Shown here in pieces: positions 35,251 through 43,853 of a DNA stretch of 64,000 nt (within the stretch, counting starts at the first letter, position 1; each line of letters opens with the position of its first letter). This DNA is from Limnohabitans sp. Rim47 (lineage in GTDB: Bacteria; Pseudomonadota; Gammaproteobacteria; Burkholderiales; Burkholderiaceae_C): contig NZ_FBYA01000005.1 in NCBI RefSeq assembly GCF_001517545.1, forward strand, positions 56,174 to 120,173, written 5' to 3'. The notes under the pieces were generated by a model. That model did not search any database. It saw only the letters and a list, made by a program, of their open reading frames with translations, and was not told where the DNA came from. A program made the translations under genes and the position numbers.

Positions 35251-38200
35251 TCAGAGCAGCTTGAACTGGCTGTCCGTCACCATCTGCTGCACCAAGTTGG
35301 CCAGCGTCAGGTTGCCCGATGTGGTCGCCACCGTGGCGCCGTTGGCCAGTACCTCGTTGTTGCCGTTCACCGTCAGGTTGTCCAGCGTCATGAACCAGGT
35401 CTTCTCAAACGCACTGCCATTGGCCTTGCCATCAAAGTCCACCTGGATCTGCACCTTGCCTCCCACAGCCACCGCCTGCACATAGTCAGACAAGGTGCTG
35501 CTGCCGTTGTAGCCCTTGAGCAATGCAGACAAGTCCAGCACGTCGGCTTCGGCTGTGCCCTGGCCTGTGCCCGTGCCGCCCTTGAGGCCAAAGTCGGTGA
35601 TCTTGTCGCTGGCATCCGAGTTCATCAGCTGTTGGCTCAACCACTTGAAGGTGTCCTTGCCGCCGCCACCGGTCAAGGTGTCGCCAAACGTCAAGGCCGT
35701 GTTCAAGCTGGCCAAGTTGCTCGCCGTGGGCACGCCGTTGTAACCAATGATGGTTTCATCGGCCACCGTGCCGGTCAGTGTCTCCACCGACTCAGTACCT
35801 GTGACGTAATTGACGCCACCCAAAGTCGCGTTGTCGGCCAACGGCGTGATGTGCAAGCCGCTGTACACATCCAGTGTGTCACCCAGTGCATCGGTCAGCG
35901 TGAACGTGATCGCGCGGTCCAGCGCTGTCGGCGCTTCGCTCGCCGATGTCAGCTTGAGCGACTGCATCACGGCCTGCACTGCCTGGGCCTGCTGCGCCTC
36001 TGTGGCGTAGTTGGCTCCTGCCGCTGCAAAGTCAAACGCAATGGCCAATTTGCCCAATGCGCCCACCCCGTTGTCCGTCGCACTGACCGTGCCCACATGG
36101 GTGCCGCCAATGCTCACCGCCCGTGTGCCGCTGTCGTAGCCCACGCTGTTGACGCTGGTGTCAAAGCCCAATGTGTCTGCCGCTGTCGCACCCGACAGGC
36201 TGACCACCAGCTTGCCGCCCGTAAAGCCTGCCGCCCACTGTCCGCCTTCTGCGGCCACCACTGCCGCCGCTGCCAGCTTCACGCCCGTTTGCGAGGCCGC
36301 TTCTGTCACCGTTTGGTCGGCCACAACGCCGCTGACTTGCACCCCGCCCAGGTGCACAAAGCCGCCTGAGACCAGTTGCGCCAAGCTCTTGCCGCTCACG
36401 CCGTTGAGCGTCACCAGGTCCACAAAGCCCGAGGCTGCGCCTGCCGTGCCCGCGTGCGCGTCCACTTGCACCGTGGTCTTGCCGCCCACATCCACCAGCT
36501 TGACCCAGTCGGCCACGCCTGCCGCTGTGCGGGCTCCGGTGTAGCCCACCGCCGTGAGCAGTGCGCCCATGTCGATGCTGTCGGCCTCGGCCCCTGCCGT
36601 CGCTGTGAAGTCGGTGATGGTCGCGCCCGTGTTGAGCGTGGCTTTGACATCGAACACGAAGCGGTCGTTGCCGCCGCCACCGGTCAGGGTGTCACCCACT
36701 TCACCTGCGCGTGCGCCGTTGGGCTTGAACACGTCATTGCCTTTGTCGCCCACCATCTGGTCGGCCAGGTTGGCGCCTTGCCAGTAGCCGCCCGTGGTGC
36801 TGGTGCTGCGGTTTTCTTTGGCCACCCAGATCACGTCTTTGCCGCCTGCGCTCACGCCCGTCAGGCTGCTGTCCACGATCTGGTTGAGCGCTGTGCTGTT
36901 GATGCCCGACACGCCCAAGCCGGCTTTGCCGGTGACCACGGTCACTTGCTTGTCGCTGCCGGGGTAGACCACGGCCACGTCATAGGTCTTGGCCGGGTCC
37001 AGACCAAAGAAGTCTGCGCCGTAGCTGCCGAAGTTGGCGTTGCGTGCAGCGCTGGCCGTGCTGGCACTGCGCATGGCCACCAAGGCCCCGGTGGCGCTGT
37101 CGTACAAGCGCACCACCGCACCGTAGGCGTCTTGACCGCCATGGTCGTTGGCCACCACCACGCGCAAGAAGGTGTTCTCTGCCACGACGGTGGTGTTGAG
37201 CTTGACCGAAGATTGACCGACCGGGAACTCGCCTATGGGGGCCACTGGGGCACCCAAGGCCACAAAGTCCAGGCTGCGATCACCGTTGACATCAAGCAGT
37301 TGCAGCCCCAAAGTGACTTCATTCAAGTTCAAGCCAAGTGCGCCCCAGCCAATCCCAGCCGCACCGTTGGTGTAAGTGCCGTCGGTATTCTGCAAGGCCA
37401 CCACCAAGTTGTTCAACGCGTCTGAGTAAACCATGTCCAGACGTCCATCACCATTGACATCGCCCGCCATGGTCTGCCATGGAGCGCCCCCGCCGTTTGC
37501 TGTTGCGCCACTCACGATCAAGGTGGCTGCCGTTAATTGACCATTAGCACTTCCATAGGCCACTTTGCCGCCAACCCCCACCAGATCGAGAAAGCCATCA
37601 CCATTCAGATCGACCGCTTGGTTGAGCGCAGCCGAACGGCCAGTGCTCAAAGGATTCAAAGCTGTCAAGGTGGACGATAAGGTATATCCTCCGCCCTGCG
37701 CATTGGCCAACCACGACAAGGTGTCCCCCGAAGTGGCCTTGACCGTCACGCGGTCCAACAGACCGTCTCCATTGAGGTCTACCGACATGGCCGAGGGCAG
37801 GTCGCCCGTGGGTGCTGGCGTGCCGTCAAAGCTGAAAACCTGACGCCACAACCCCGCACCGGTAGACAACATGTAGCTGACGTTGCCTTTACCCATGGCC
37901 GAGTCGTAATACCCGACCGAGAAGTCCAAGAAGCCATCGCCGTTGATATCGCCCATCAGGTTCATCGCAGTGAACCCCACGTAATCTGTGAGATTGTTGC
38001 GGGTATAAGCATCGGCGGCATGGGCTACATTGATCAAACGATCGGCGCCGCCCCTATTTACAAAATAAGACTGCGACAAGCCCGCAAACGCAGTGTCGTT
38101 CCCAAGAATTGGCAGGCTGATCACATCCGTACGCCCATCCCCGTTGAAGTCAACCAACCCAGTTGCTGCTGTGTTAAATGTCACATTCAGTTTAGGCATG

Positions 38201-39177
38201 TTGTGCGCAAGCGCCGAGAAAACACCTGTCCCATCGCTCTTGAGCAAGGCGACGAAATTGCTTCGGACCGCGACACCAATATCCAGCGCACCGTCACCAT
38301 TGATGTCGCTGCTACTGATCGAAAAAACATAGTTGGCAGGGACAAAGGTGTTGGTCGGCGCTGCAGTAACGGGTAAAACGGTAACCGTATAGACAGCCGA
38401 TGCAGGACTGATGTTGCCAGCCGGATCGGTTTGCACTGCGTACACATTGCTGTGCCTGCCCGTACCCAAATCCAAACTGCTGGTCACACTCCAAACGCCC
38501 AAACTATTGGCTACCGCCGTGCCCAGTAAGAGGCCACTGTCGTACACGTTGACCGATGCGCCAGCTTGTGCCGTACCCGTGAAGGTCGGCTTGGCCAACT
38601 GGGTGGCGCCGATCTGGCTGGGCGAAACTTGGCTGGCAGCGGCCAGGGACAGGGTTGGCGCGGCAGGAGTGCTTGTTGACGTCGCGCCAATACCCCCGCC
38701 ACCACCCCCGCCAGAGGCCAACGCCAGGCCCACACCACCAACAGCCAAAGCAGCAGGTGCACTCAAGCCACCCAAAAAAGACATCGCATTAGAAGCCTCG
38801 GACACGCTCGAGCCCATAACTTCAGTAGCGGCCTTGCCCTCAACGTTCTGAGCAGTGATGCCGTCTGGCAGCGCGCTGTAATCCCAGCTCAGACTTCCAA
38901 CAGACGAATTGGGGTTTGCATAAAAATCAGCCACTTCCACCAGCACCTCGCCCTCACCCTCAACCAACAACTTGTTGCCCGCTTGCTGGAGCTTCAATTC
39001 TGGCTTTGCATCGGCCTTGAGGGTTTTGCCTTGGGCTGGGGCTTGCCCTTGCACCTGCAAATCCAGCTTGGTACCCGCAGGCACATTCAGTTGAATGGGC
39101 TGACCCGCGAACTTGACCATGGTTTGACGAGACACAACACCTTCTGGCGATGTCAAAGTAGCGATGATTTTTTGCAT
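35251..39177 (-). CDS. Large FG-GAP/VCBS-type calcium-binding exoprotein, probable T1SS substrate
   Basis: This 1308-residue protein opens with a BapA-like prefix (about 1-130), then a helical, glycine-rich hydrophobic stretch (GGVGLALASGGGGGGG) and an Ig-like domain (ASVNVYDSGLLLGTAVANS). Next is a beta-propeller-like region with seven Dx(N)GDGxxD motifs (DINGDGALD, DFNGDGRTD, DINGDGFLD, DLNGDGLLD, DLNGDGFLD, DVNGDGRLD and degenerate DVNGDRSLD). Two related C-terminal blocks each begin DTLTGGGG(N/K)D, as in type I secretion target domains. There is no Sec signal peptide. It is probably a secreted or surface adhesin. No ABC exporter genes are adjacent. It has its own AT-rich promoter region and terminator, so it is an independent unit next to the dcw cluster. 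Confidence 0.85.
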   Translation of the reverse strand: MQKIIATLTSPEGVVSRQTMVKFAGQPIQLNVPAGTKLDLQVQGQAPAQGKTLKADAKPELKLQQAGNKLLVEGEGEVLVEVADFYANPNSSVGSLSWDYSALPDGITAQNVEGKAATEVMGSSVSEASNAMSFLGGLSAPAALAVGGVGLALASGGGGGGGIGATSTSTPAAPTLSLAAASQVSPSQIGATQLAKPTFTGTAQAGASVNVYDSGLLLGTAVANSLGVWSVTSSLDLGTGRHSNVYAVQTDPAGNISPASAVYTVTVLPVTAAPTNTFVPANYVFSISSSDINGDGALDIGVAVRSNFVALLKSDGTGVFSALAHNMPKLNVTFNTAATGLVDFNGDGRTDVISLPILGNDTAFAGLSQSYFVNRGGADRLINVAHAADAYTRNNLTDYVGFTAMNLMGDINGDGFLDFSVGYYDSAMGKGNVSYMLSTGAGLWRQVFSFDGTPAPTGDLPSAMSVDLNGDGLLDRVTVKATSGDTLSWLANAQGGGYTLSSTLTALNPLSTGRSAALNQAVDLNGDGFLDLVGVGGKVAYGSANGQLTAATLIVSGATANGGGAPWQTMAGDVNGDGRLDMVYSDALNNLVVALQNTDGTYTNGAAGIGWGALGLNLNEVTLGLQLLDVNGDRSLDFVALGAPVAPIGEFPVGQSSVKLNTTVVAENTFLRVVVANDHGGQDAYGAVVRLYDSATGALVAMRSASTASAARNANFGSYGADFFGLDPAKTYDVAVVYPGSDKQVTVVTGKAGLGVSGINSTALNQIVDSSLTGVSAGGKDVIWVAKENRSTSTTGGYWQGANLADQMVGDKGNDVFKPNGARAGEVGDTLTGGGGNDRFVFDVKATLNTGATITDFTATAGAEADSIDMGALLTAVGYTGARTAAGVADWVKLVDVGGKTTVQVDAHAGTAGAASGFVDLVTLNGVSGKSLAQLVSGGFVHLGGVQVSGVVADQTVTEAASQTGVKLAAAAVVAAEGGQWAAGFTGGKLVVSLSGATAADTLGFDTSVNSVGYDSGTRAVSIGGTHVGTVSATDNGVGALGKLAIAFDFAAAGANYATEAQQAQAVQAVMQSLKLTSASEAPTALDRAITFTLTDALGDTLDVYSGLHITPLADNATLGGVNYVTGTESVETLTGTVADETIIGYNGVPTASNLASLNTALTFGDTLTGGGGKDTFKWLSQQLMNSDASDKITDFGLKGGTGTGQGTAEADVLDLSALLKGYNGSSTLSDYVQAVAVGGKVQIQVDFDGKANGSAFEKTWFMTLDNLTVNGNNEVLANGATVATTSGNLTLANLVQQMVTDSQFKLL

Positions 39178-39224
39178 ATGGCGTCGTTTTGTGAAATTGG
39201 CTGAGTTGACAAAATGTACATTTG

Positions 39225-39289
39225 ACAGTTTTAATTATATTATATTAACTGTTTTGCAATTATTAAATTCCACTTAACATATTTGTCAA
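39225..39289 (-). promoter_or_regulatory. Candidate promoter and palindrome upstream of the exoprotein gene
   Basis: On the minus strand TTGACA (39284-39289) precedes AATAAT (39259-39264) by 19 nt, in a very AT-rich setting. Just downstream an imperfect palindrome (39225-39252) has outer arms ACAGTT and AACTGT around a TA-rich core, a possible operator. The spacing is longer than ideal, so the promoter call is tentative. Confidence 0.4.
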
Positions 39290-39535
39290 TAATTAAAACC
39301 AATACTCGCAGCCCATCTCCCGTCAACCGGAATCGTTGGCATGCGCCAATGCGCGCTCTTGGTTTACTGCGCCGCCTTGTGTAGACCCGTTTGTCTTGTT
39401 TTCACGCAACGCCCGACCCGTGCAACAGCTGATCAGATGGCTTTGGGTGCTTGACGACTTACACGTTGCTGCACCAGGCACTTGAATCGGCCTCTTCAAA
39501 AAGTCTTTTTGGTCGGGTCGAACTTGATGAGGACG
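39290..39535. other. Intergenic stretch, no gene seen
   Basis: Between the exoprotein promoter and the dksA terminator no coding sequence with a credible start and composition is seen. The only structured element is a 14-bp inverted repeat TTGGC-ATGC-GCCAA at 39336-39349, whose meaning is unknown. Confidence 0.5.
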
Positions 39536-39563
39536 AAAAAAAACCCCTGGGCAGGGGTTTTTT
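39536..39563. terminator. Bidirectional terminator after dksA
   Basis: ACCCCTG and CAGGGGT form a tight hairpin flanked by A7 on the left and T7 on the right, 28 nt after the dksA stop on the minus strand. Confidence 0.9.
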
Positions 39564-39590
39564 TCGATGCAAAGACAGCGCGGTCGCGGC

Positions 39591-40643
39591 TCAGTCGCCG
39601 AACATCTTTTGCTTCAGCTCACGGCGTTGCTGAGCTTCCAAAGACAAGGTCGCGGTCGGACGGGCCAGCAAACGGCCCACGCCAATGGGCTCGCCGGTTT
39701 CATCGCAGTAACCGTATTCTCCCGAATCAATCAAACCAATGGATTGCTGAATTTTCTTGAGCAGCTTGCGTTCGCGATCGCGTGTACGCAGCTCAAGCGC
39801 GTGTTCTTCTTCGATGGTGGCTCGGTCTGCCGGGTCGGGCACCACCACGGTGTCTTCACGCAAGTGCTCGGTAGTGGCACCTGCGCTGTTCAGGATTTCT
39901 TGCTTCAAGATGGACAACTTGCGGCGGAAATACGCCATTTGCACGTTGTTCATGTATTCCGTGTCGGGCATGGCCAGAAGTTCGGCATCGACCAATTCTT
40001 CTACCGGTTTCGACTTCCAGTTGTTGGCCAGCTTGGGGTCCTTTTTGATCGGCGCAAAAGGGGCTGAAACCGTTGCCACAGGCGCACTCGGCATGAAGCT
40101 GGCCTTTGCGGCGGTAGAGGCCACCGCCTGAGGCAAGGAAGGAACGGTGATTTGAGCCAAACGTGCGGATGGACGGGTTGCACGAATCAATTGGTCAGGC
40201 GCAGCAGGTGTCGCCACCGCCGTCACGGCAGGTTGGGCGACCGGGGGAGTCGGTGTCGCCACTTTTTTAACAGTCATAGGTTTCGCTTCAGGTACAGAGG
40301 CCGTCTTTTTAGGGGACGGCGCGGGTGCGGCCTTTGCCTTGGGGGCAGAGGTCGGCTTAGGGGTTGCCGCAACGGCTTTTGCAGGGGCCGATGCAACAAG
40401 TTTGGTTTTCACGGGCGCGGCCTTGGAGGCAGGCGTCACGGTTGAAGGGGACTTGCTTGACTTGGAAGCTGGTGCCGCCGTTTTGGTTTTCGATGCGGTC
40501 GAAGAACTTGGCTTCGCGGGTGGCTTGGCCACCGCTTTGGCAGGTGCCGCGGGCTTGGCGACCCCTTTTTTAACCGGTACAGCCTTGGATTTCGCCTTGG
40601 CTGCAGTTACTTTGGTCGATGTTTTTTGAGTCGAGGTCTTCAC
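39591..40643 (-). CDS. dksA: DksA-family RNA polymerase factor with long Lys/Ala/Pro tail
   Basis: The last ~140 residues form the DksA fold: coiled-coil (MAYFRRKLSILKQEI), the coiled-coil-tip region DPADRATIEEEHALELR, and the C-terminal GEYGYCDETGEPIGVGRL. DksA binds the RNA polymerase secondary channel and mediates the ppGpp response. Only one of the four zinc cysteines of E. coli DksA is left, so this is a zinc-poor variant like those of alphaproteobacteria or Pseudomonas DksA2. About 200 N-terminal residues are a Lys/Ala/Pro/Ser/Thr-rich, disordered, histone-H1-like tail. The GTG at 40643 has GGAG 7 nt upstream. Confidence 0.9.
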   Translation of the reverse strand: MKTSTQKTSTKVTAAKAKSKAVPVKKGVAKPAAPAKAVAKPPAKPSSSTASKTKTAAPASKSSKSPSTVTPASKAAPVKTKLVASAPAKAVAATPKPTSAPKAKAAPAPSPKKTASVPEAKPMTVKKVATPTPPVAQPAVTAVATPAAPDQLIRATRPSARLAQITVPSLPQAVASTAAKASFMPSAPVATVSAPFAPIKKDPKLANNWKSKPVEELVDAELLAMPDTEYMNNVQMAYFRRKLSILKQEILNSAGATTEHLREDTVVVPDPADRATIEEEHALELRTRDRERKLLKKIQQSIGLIDSGEYGYCDETGEPIGVGRLLARPTATLSLEAQQRRELKQKMFGD

Positions 40644-40653
40644 GTCTTGTCTC

Positions 40654-40722
40654 CTAGCCGTGTGAAAAGGCAGGCCTAAACCTCTTGCCACACTGCAGCA
40701 ACCGATTGAAAAACCTGTTCAT
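40654..40722 (-). CDS. Possible short upstream ORF before dksA
   Basis: A 22-codon frame begins MNRFFNRLLQ and its TAG stop overlaps the start of the dksA Shine-Dalgarno region (CTAGGAG). It is rich in Arg and Phe. Position suggests translational control of dksA, but its own ribosome binding site is weak and short frames of this size arise by chance. Confidence 0.2.
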   Translation of the reverse strand: MNRFFNRLLQCGKRFRPAFSHG

Positions 40723-40817
40723 TTGTACTTCAAACCCTTGTTATAGACCTTATGGGGTTCGCCAGCCTGTCCTAAAAGGGGGACTTCAGGCGGGCGATTG
40801 TAACGATAAGAACGATC

Positions 40818-40836
40818 AAAAAACGACGACTCGTCG
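40818..40836 (-). terminator. Terminator of the COG0523 GTPase gene
   Basis: On the minus strand CGACG-AGT-CGTCG (40824-40836) is followed by six U (40818-40823), 64 nt after the GTPase stop. The stem is short but followed by a clean T-run. Confidence 0.65.
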
Positions 40837-40899
40837 ATTAAAGACAAGTTCACGCCAATTGGGGCGAGACGGCCTTGCACGCCAATAACCAAGCTCAAG

Positions 40900-42033
40900 T
40901 CAAACCAGGCACTGCTCCAGGCCCTGCAACAGAATGTCTTTGGGCAAGTCGATGCCAATGAAGACCATCTTGCTCGTTTTGACTTCGCCATCGGCCCACA
41001 TGGGCCCCAAATCGCTGCCCATCAATTGGTGAACGCCCTGGAAGATCACCTTGCGTTCGGTGCCGCGCATATTAAGAACCCCCTTGTAGCGCAGCATTCG
41101 GGGGCCATAGATGTTGACGATCGCACCCAAGAAGTCTTCCAGCTTGGCCGGATCAAAGGCACGCTCGGACCGGAAGACGAAGCTTTTCACGTCGTCGTCA
41201 TGGTGGTGGTGATGGCCTTGGCCTTGACCATGGGCATGCTCATGAGCATCGCCCTGCTGGTGCGAGGGGTGATCACAGTGCTCGCCGTGGTCATGGTCAT
41301 GGTCATGGTCATGGTCATGGTCATGCTGGTGCGACGGGTGATCACAGTGCTCCCCATGCGCGTGGTCGTGGTCGTCTTCTTTTAGGAAGTCCGGGTCAAT
41401 GTCCAGTTTGGCGTTCAGGTTAAAGCCCTTGAGGTCAAACACCTCGGAGAGCGCCACTTCGCCAAAATGCACCACTTTTTGCGGGGCACGCGGGTTCATG
41501 TGTTTCAGTCGGTGCTGCAAAGCATCGAGCTCAGGGGCAGACACCAGGTCAGCCTTGCTGATGAAGATCTGATCGGCAAAGCCCACTTGGCGACGCGCCT
41601 CTTGGCGGTCGTTCAATTGTTGGGCCGCATGCTTGGCATCCACCAAGGTCAAGATGGAGTCGAGCAAAAAGGTCTCGGCGATCTCGTCGTCCATGAAAAA
41701 GGTCTGCGCCACTGGGCCTGGGTCGGCCAAGCCCGTGGTCTCGATCACGATGCGGTCAAAGTTGAGCAAGCCCTTGCGGCGCTTGGCGGCCAACAACTGC
41801 AAAGTCACGCGCAGGTCTTCGCGGATGGTGCAGCAAATGCAGCCATTGCTCATCTGAATGATTTGCTCGTTGGTGTCCGAGACGAGGATGTCGTTGTCGA
41901 TGTTTTCTTCACCAAACTCGTTCTCGATCACGGCGATCTTCTGGCCATGGGCCTCGGTCAAGACGCGCTTGAGCAGCGTGGTTTTGCCCGCGCCCAAAAA
42001 GCCGGTGAGGATGGTGGTGGGGATCAGAGACAT
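40900..42033 (-). CDS. CobW/COG0523-family G3E GTPase with His-rich metal-binding region
   Basis: This 377-residue protein begins MSLIPTTILTGFLGAGKTTLL (Walker A) and has IENEFGEENID (Walker B region) and the invariant metal-binding CxCC motif SNGCICCTIREDL. Between the GTPase and the C-terminal CobW_C domain (SFVFRSERAFDPAKLEDFL) lies a region of about 60 residues made largely of His and Asp with two HGEHCDHPSHQ units. COG0523 proteins are nucleotide-dependent metallochaperones for zinc, cobalt or iron; the His-rich loop favours zinc. Which target it loads cannot be read from the neighbours. Confidence 0.92.
   Translation of the reverse strand: MSLIPTTILTGFLGAGKTTLLKRVLTEAHGQKIAVIENEFGEENIDNDILVSDTNEQIIQMSNGCICCTIREDLRVTLQLLAAKRRKGLLNFDRIVIETTGLADPGPVAQTFFMDDEIAETFLLDSILTLVDAKHAAQQLNDRQEARRQVGFADQIFISKADLVSAPELDALQHRLKHMNPRAPQKVVHFGEVALSEVFDLKGFNLNAKLDIDPDFLKEDDHDHAHGEHCDHPSHQHDHDHDHDHDHDHGEHCDHPSHQQGDAHEHAHGQGQGHHHHHDDDVKSFVFRSERAFDPAKLEDFLGAIVNIYGPRMLRYKGVLNMRGTERKVIFQGVHQLMGSDLGPMWADGEVKTSKMVFIGIDLPKDILLQGLEQCLV
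41257..41355. repeat. Internal duplication and hexanucleotide repeat in the His-rich region
   Basis: Two nearly identical 30-nt units (41257-41286 and 41326-41355, two differences, period 69 bp) flank six perfect copies of GGTCAT (41289-41324). Unit and period are multiples of three, so copy number can change without breaking the frame; it would only lengthen or shorten the His-Asp metal-binding loop. Confidence 0.85.
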
Positions 42034-42167
42034 GGCGAGGTTCCACTTCAAGACAAGAAAACAAGAGTTGGGGAGTTTAGCGACGAATTCAAGCGGCCAG
42101 CCTGTGCGCCGTGGCATGCCCTGATGAGGCCAGGGCCGCGCCCGGTCAGGCGGGCACGATCAAGACT

Positions 42168-43142
42168 TCATTTGCGTTTGGCTCGGGGGTGGGCCGCGTC
42201 GTAGGTTTTGGCCAAGTGCTGAAAATCCAACCGTGTGTAGACCTGTGTGGTGCTGATGTTGGCGTGGCCCAGCAGCTCTTGCACCGCCCTCAGATCGCCG
42301 CTGGACTGCAACACATGGCTGGCAAAGGAGTGGCGCAGCATGTGCGGGTGCACCGGGGTGGCCAGGCCCGCCAACAGGCTGCGGCGCTTCAGGCGCTGCG
42401 CCACACCCCGCGCCGTCAAGCGGGTGCCATGACGACCGGGAAACAGCGCCAGTGCCAAACTGGACGCCCCCTTGGTGGGCTGCGTCAGCATGCCGGGCAA
42501 CTGGGGCCGCACGGCCAACCAATGCGTCAGCGCCTCGATGCTGGCGCGGCCCAAGGGCACCGTGCGCCGCTTGCTGCCCTTGCCTTGCACCTGCACCTCG
42601 GCGTTTTGCAGGTCGATCCAGCCGCGCCCCGCCCGGCTGGCTTCGGTGCTGGCTACCACGTCCAAGCCGGTCAACTCGGCAATGCGCAGGCCGCAGCCGT
42701 ACAGCAGCTCGACCATGGCGGCGTCGCGGGCTTCGAGCCAGGGGTCGTCGTTGTCTTCTTCGTGTTCAGCCAGTTGCACCGCCTCGTCAACGCCCAAGGC
42801 TTTGGGCAAAGGCTTGGCCACACGCGGGGCCCGCACATCGGCCACCGGGTTTTGTGCCATCAGGCCTTCGCGCCCCAGCCAGGTGTAAAACCCCCGCCAG
42901 CCCGACAAAATAAGGGCGATACCGCGACCGCTGCGCCCGGCGCTGTGCATTTGCGCCACCCAGCGGCGGATGTGCCCGGTTTGCACCTGCAGCAAGAGCA
43001 CATGGGATGCCGCGGCCATGTCGGCCAGGCGAATCAAGTCCAGTTGGTACAAGGTGCAGGTGCGCTCGGCCAGGCGCTTTTCAAAGCGCACATGGTCCAG
43101 ATAGCGGGACACCAGCGGGTCGGTGGCCTGCACCTGCGACAT
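42168..43142 (-). CDS. xerC: Tyrosine recombinase XerC
   Basis: This 324-residue recombinase resolves chromosome dimers at dif with XerD. The N-terminal SAM-like domain (YLDHVRFEKRLAERTCTLYQ) is followed by the catalytic domain with GCGLRIAEL (Arg), GKGSKRRTVP (Lys), HMLRHSFASHVL (His/Arg), LLGHANISTTQVYT (His and nucleophilic Tyr). It lies downstream of DUF484 and dapF, the conserved dapF-DUF484-xerC order. The ATG at 43142 fits the family length. Confidence 0.95.
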   Translation of the reverse strand: MSQVQATDPLVSRYLDHVRFEKRLAERTCTLYQLDLIRLADMAAASHVLLLQVQTGHIRRWVAQMHSAGRSGRGIALILSGWRGFYTWLGREGLMAQNPVADVRAPRVAKPLPKALGVDEAVQLAEHEEDNDDPWLEARDAAMVELLYGCGLRIAELTGLDVVASTEASRAGRGWIDLQNAEVQVQGKGSKRRTVPLGRASIEALTHWLAVRPQLPGMLTQPTKGASSLALALFPGRHGTRLTARGVAQRLKRRSLLAGLATPVHPHMLRHSFASHVLQSSGDLRAVQELLGHANISTTQVYTRLDFQHLAKTYDAAHPRAKRK

Positions 43143-43146
43143 GGGC

Positions 43147-43836
43147 TCAGGCCTGTGGTTTTTGCAGCACCGACAAGGCCGCGCCCGCCAGCTCGGCCAA
43201 GCGTTCGAGCAAGTCAGTACCCATTTGGCTGTTGAAGCGTTGGGCATCCGGTGAGGCCAACACCAGCAGGCCAAAAGCGGGCTGGCCGGGGGCGGCACGC
43301 AAAGCCAGCAGCGCCAAAGAGGCCGCTTGTGCCGGCGCGTCCAGCCACTGCACAGCTTCGTAACCCGCGTTCGGCCCGACATAAGGCCGGTCCAGTGATG
43401 TGGCCAGCACCTGCGCCGCCTCGGTCACGCCTTGGGCATAAGTCGCTTGGGCGTGTTCGCCCTGCAAAGACCACAAACGCAAAGCCACTTGAGGCACCTG
43501 AAACAGCTCGCGGATGTTGTCCACCGCCAACTCAGCCAAATGATCGGGGGGCGTGACCAGCAGCTCGCAAGCCCAGCGGTGCAGCTTGTCGGTGAGGATC
43601 ATGTTTTCGTTGCCGTGCCGGATCATGTCCATGATGCGGTGCTCCAGCCCCTTGATCTTGTCACGCAGCATTTGTGCCTGGCGCTCTTGCAAGCCCACCG
43701 TGCGGTGGCTTTGCGGGTGCGTCAGTTGCACCGTGGCCAACAAAGAGGCGTGGCGTTCAAAAAAATCAGGCGTGTTCACCAAATAGTCGGCGATGTCGTC
43801 TTCGGTGATCGGGCTCATGGGTTCGGGCGTGGTCAT
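43147..43836 (-). CDS. DUF484 family protein
   Basis: This 229-residue protein begins MTTPEPMSPITEDDIADYL, followed by the family motif VNTPDFFERHASLLATVQL and a coiled-coil (ERQAQMLRDKIKGLEHRI) leading into a GAF-like domain. Its function is unknown; it is almost always between dapF and xerC. The ATG at 43836 has GGAG 7 nt upstream; a TTG at 43857 overlapping dapF is less likely. Confidence 0.9.
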   Translation of the reverse strand: MTTPEPMSPITEDDIADYLVNTPDFFERHASLLATVQLTHPQSHRTVGLQERQAQMLRDKIKGLEHRIMDMIRHGNENMILTDKLHRWACELLVTPPDHLAELAVDNIRELFQVPQVALRLWSLQGEHAQATYAQGVTEAAQVLATSLDRPYVGPNAGYEAVQWLDAPAQAASLALLALRAAPGQPAFGLLVLASPDAQRFNSQMGTDLLERLAELAGAALSVLQKPQA

Positions 43837-43853
43837 GTTGTGGCTCCAAAAAT

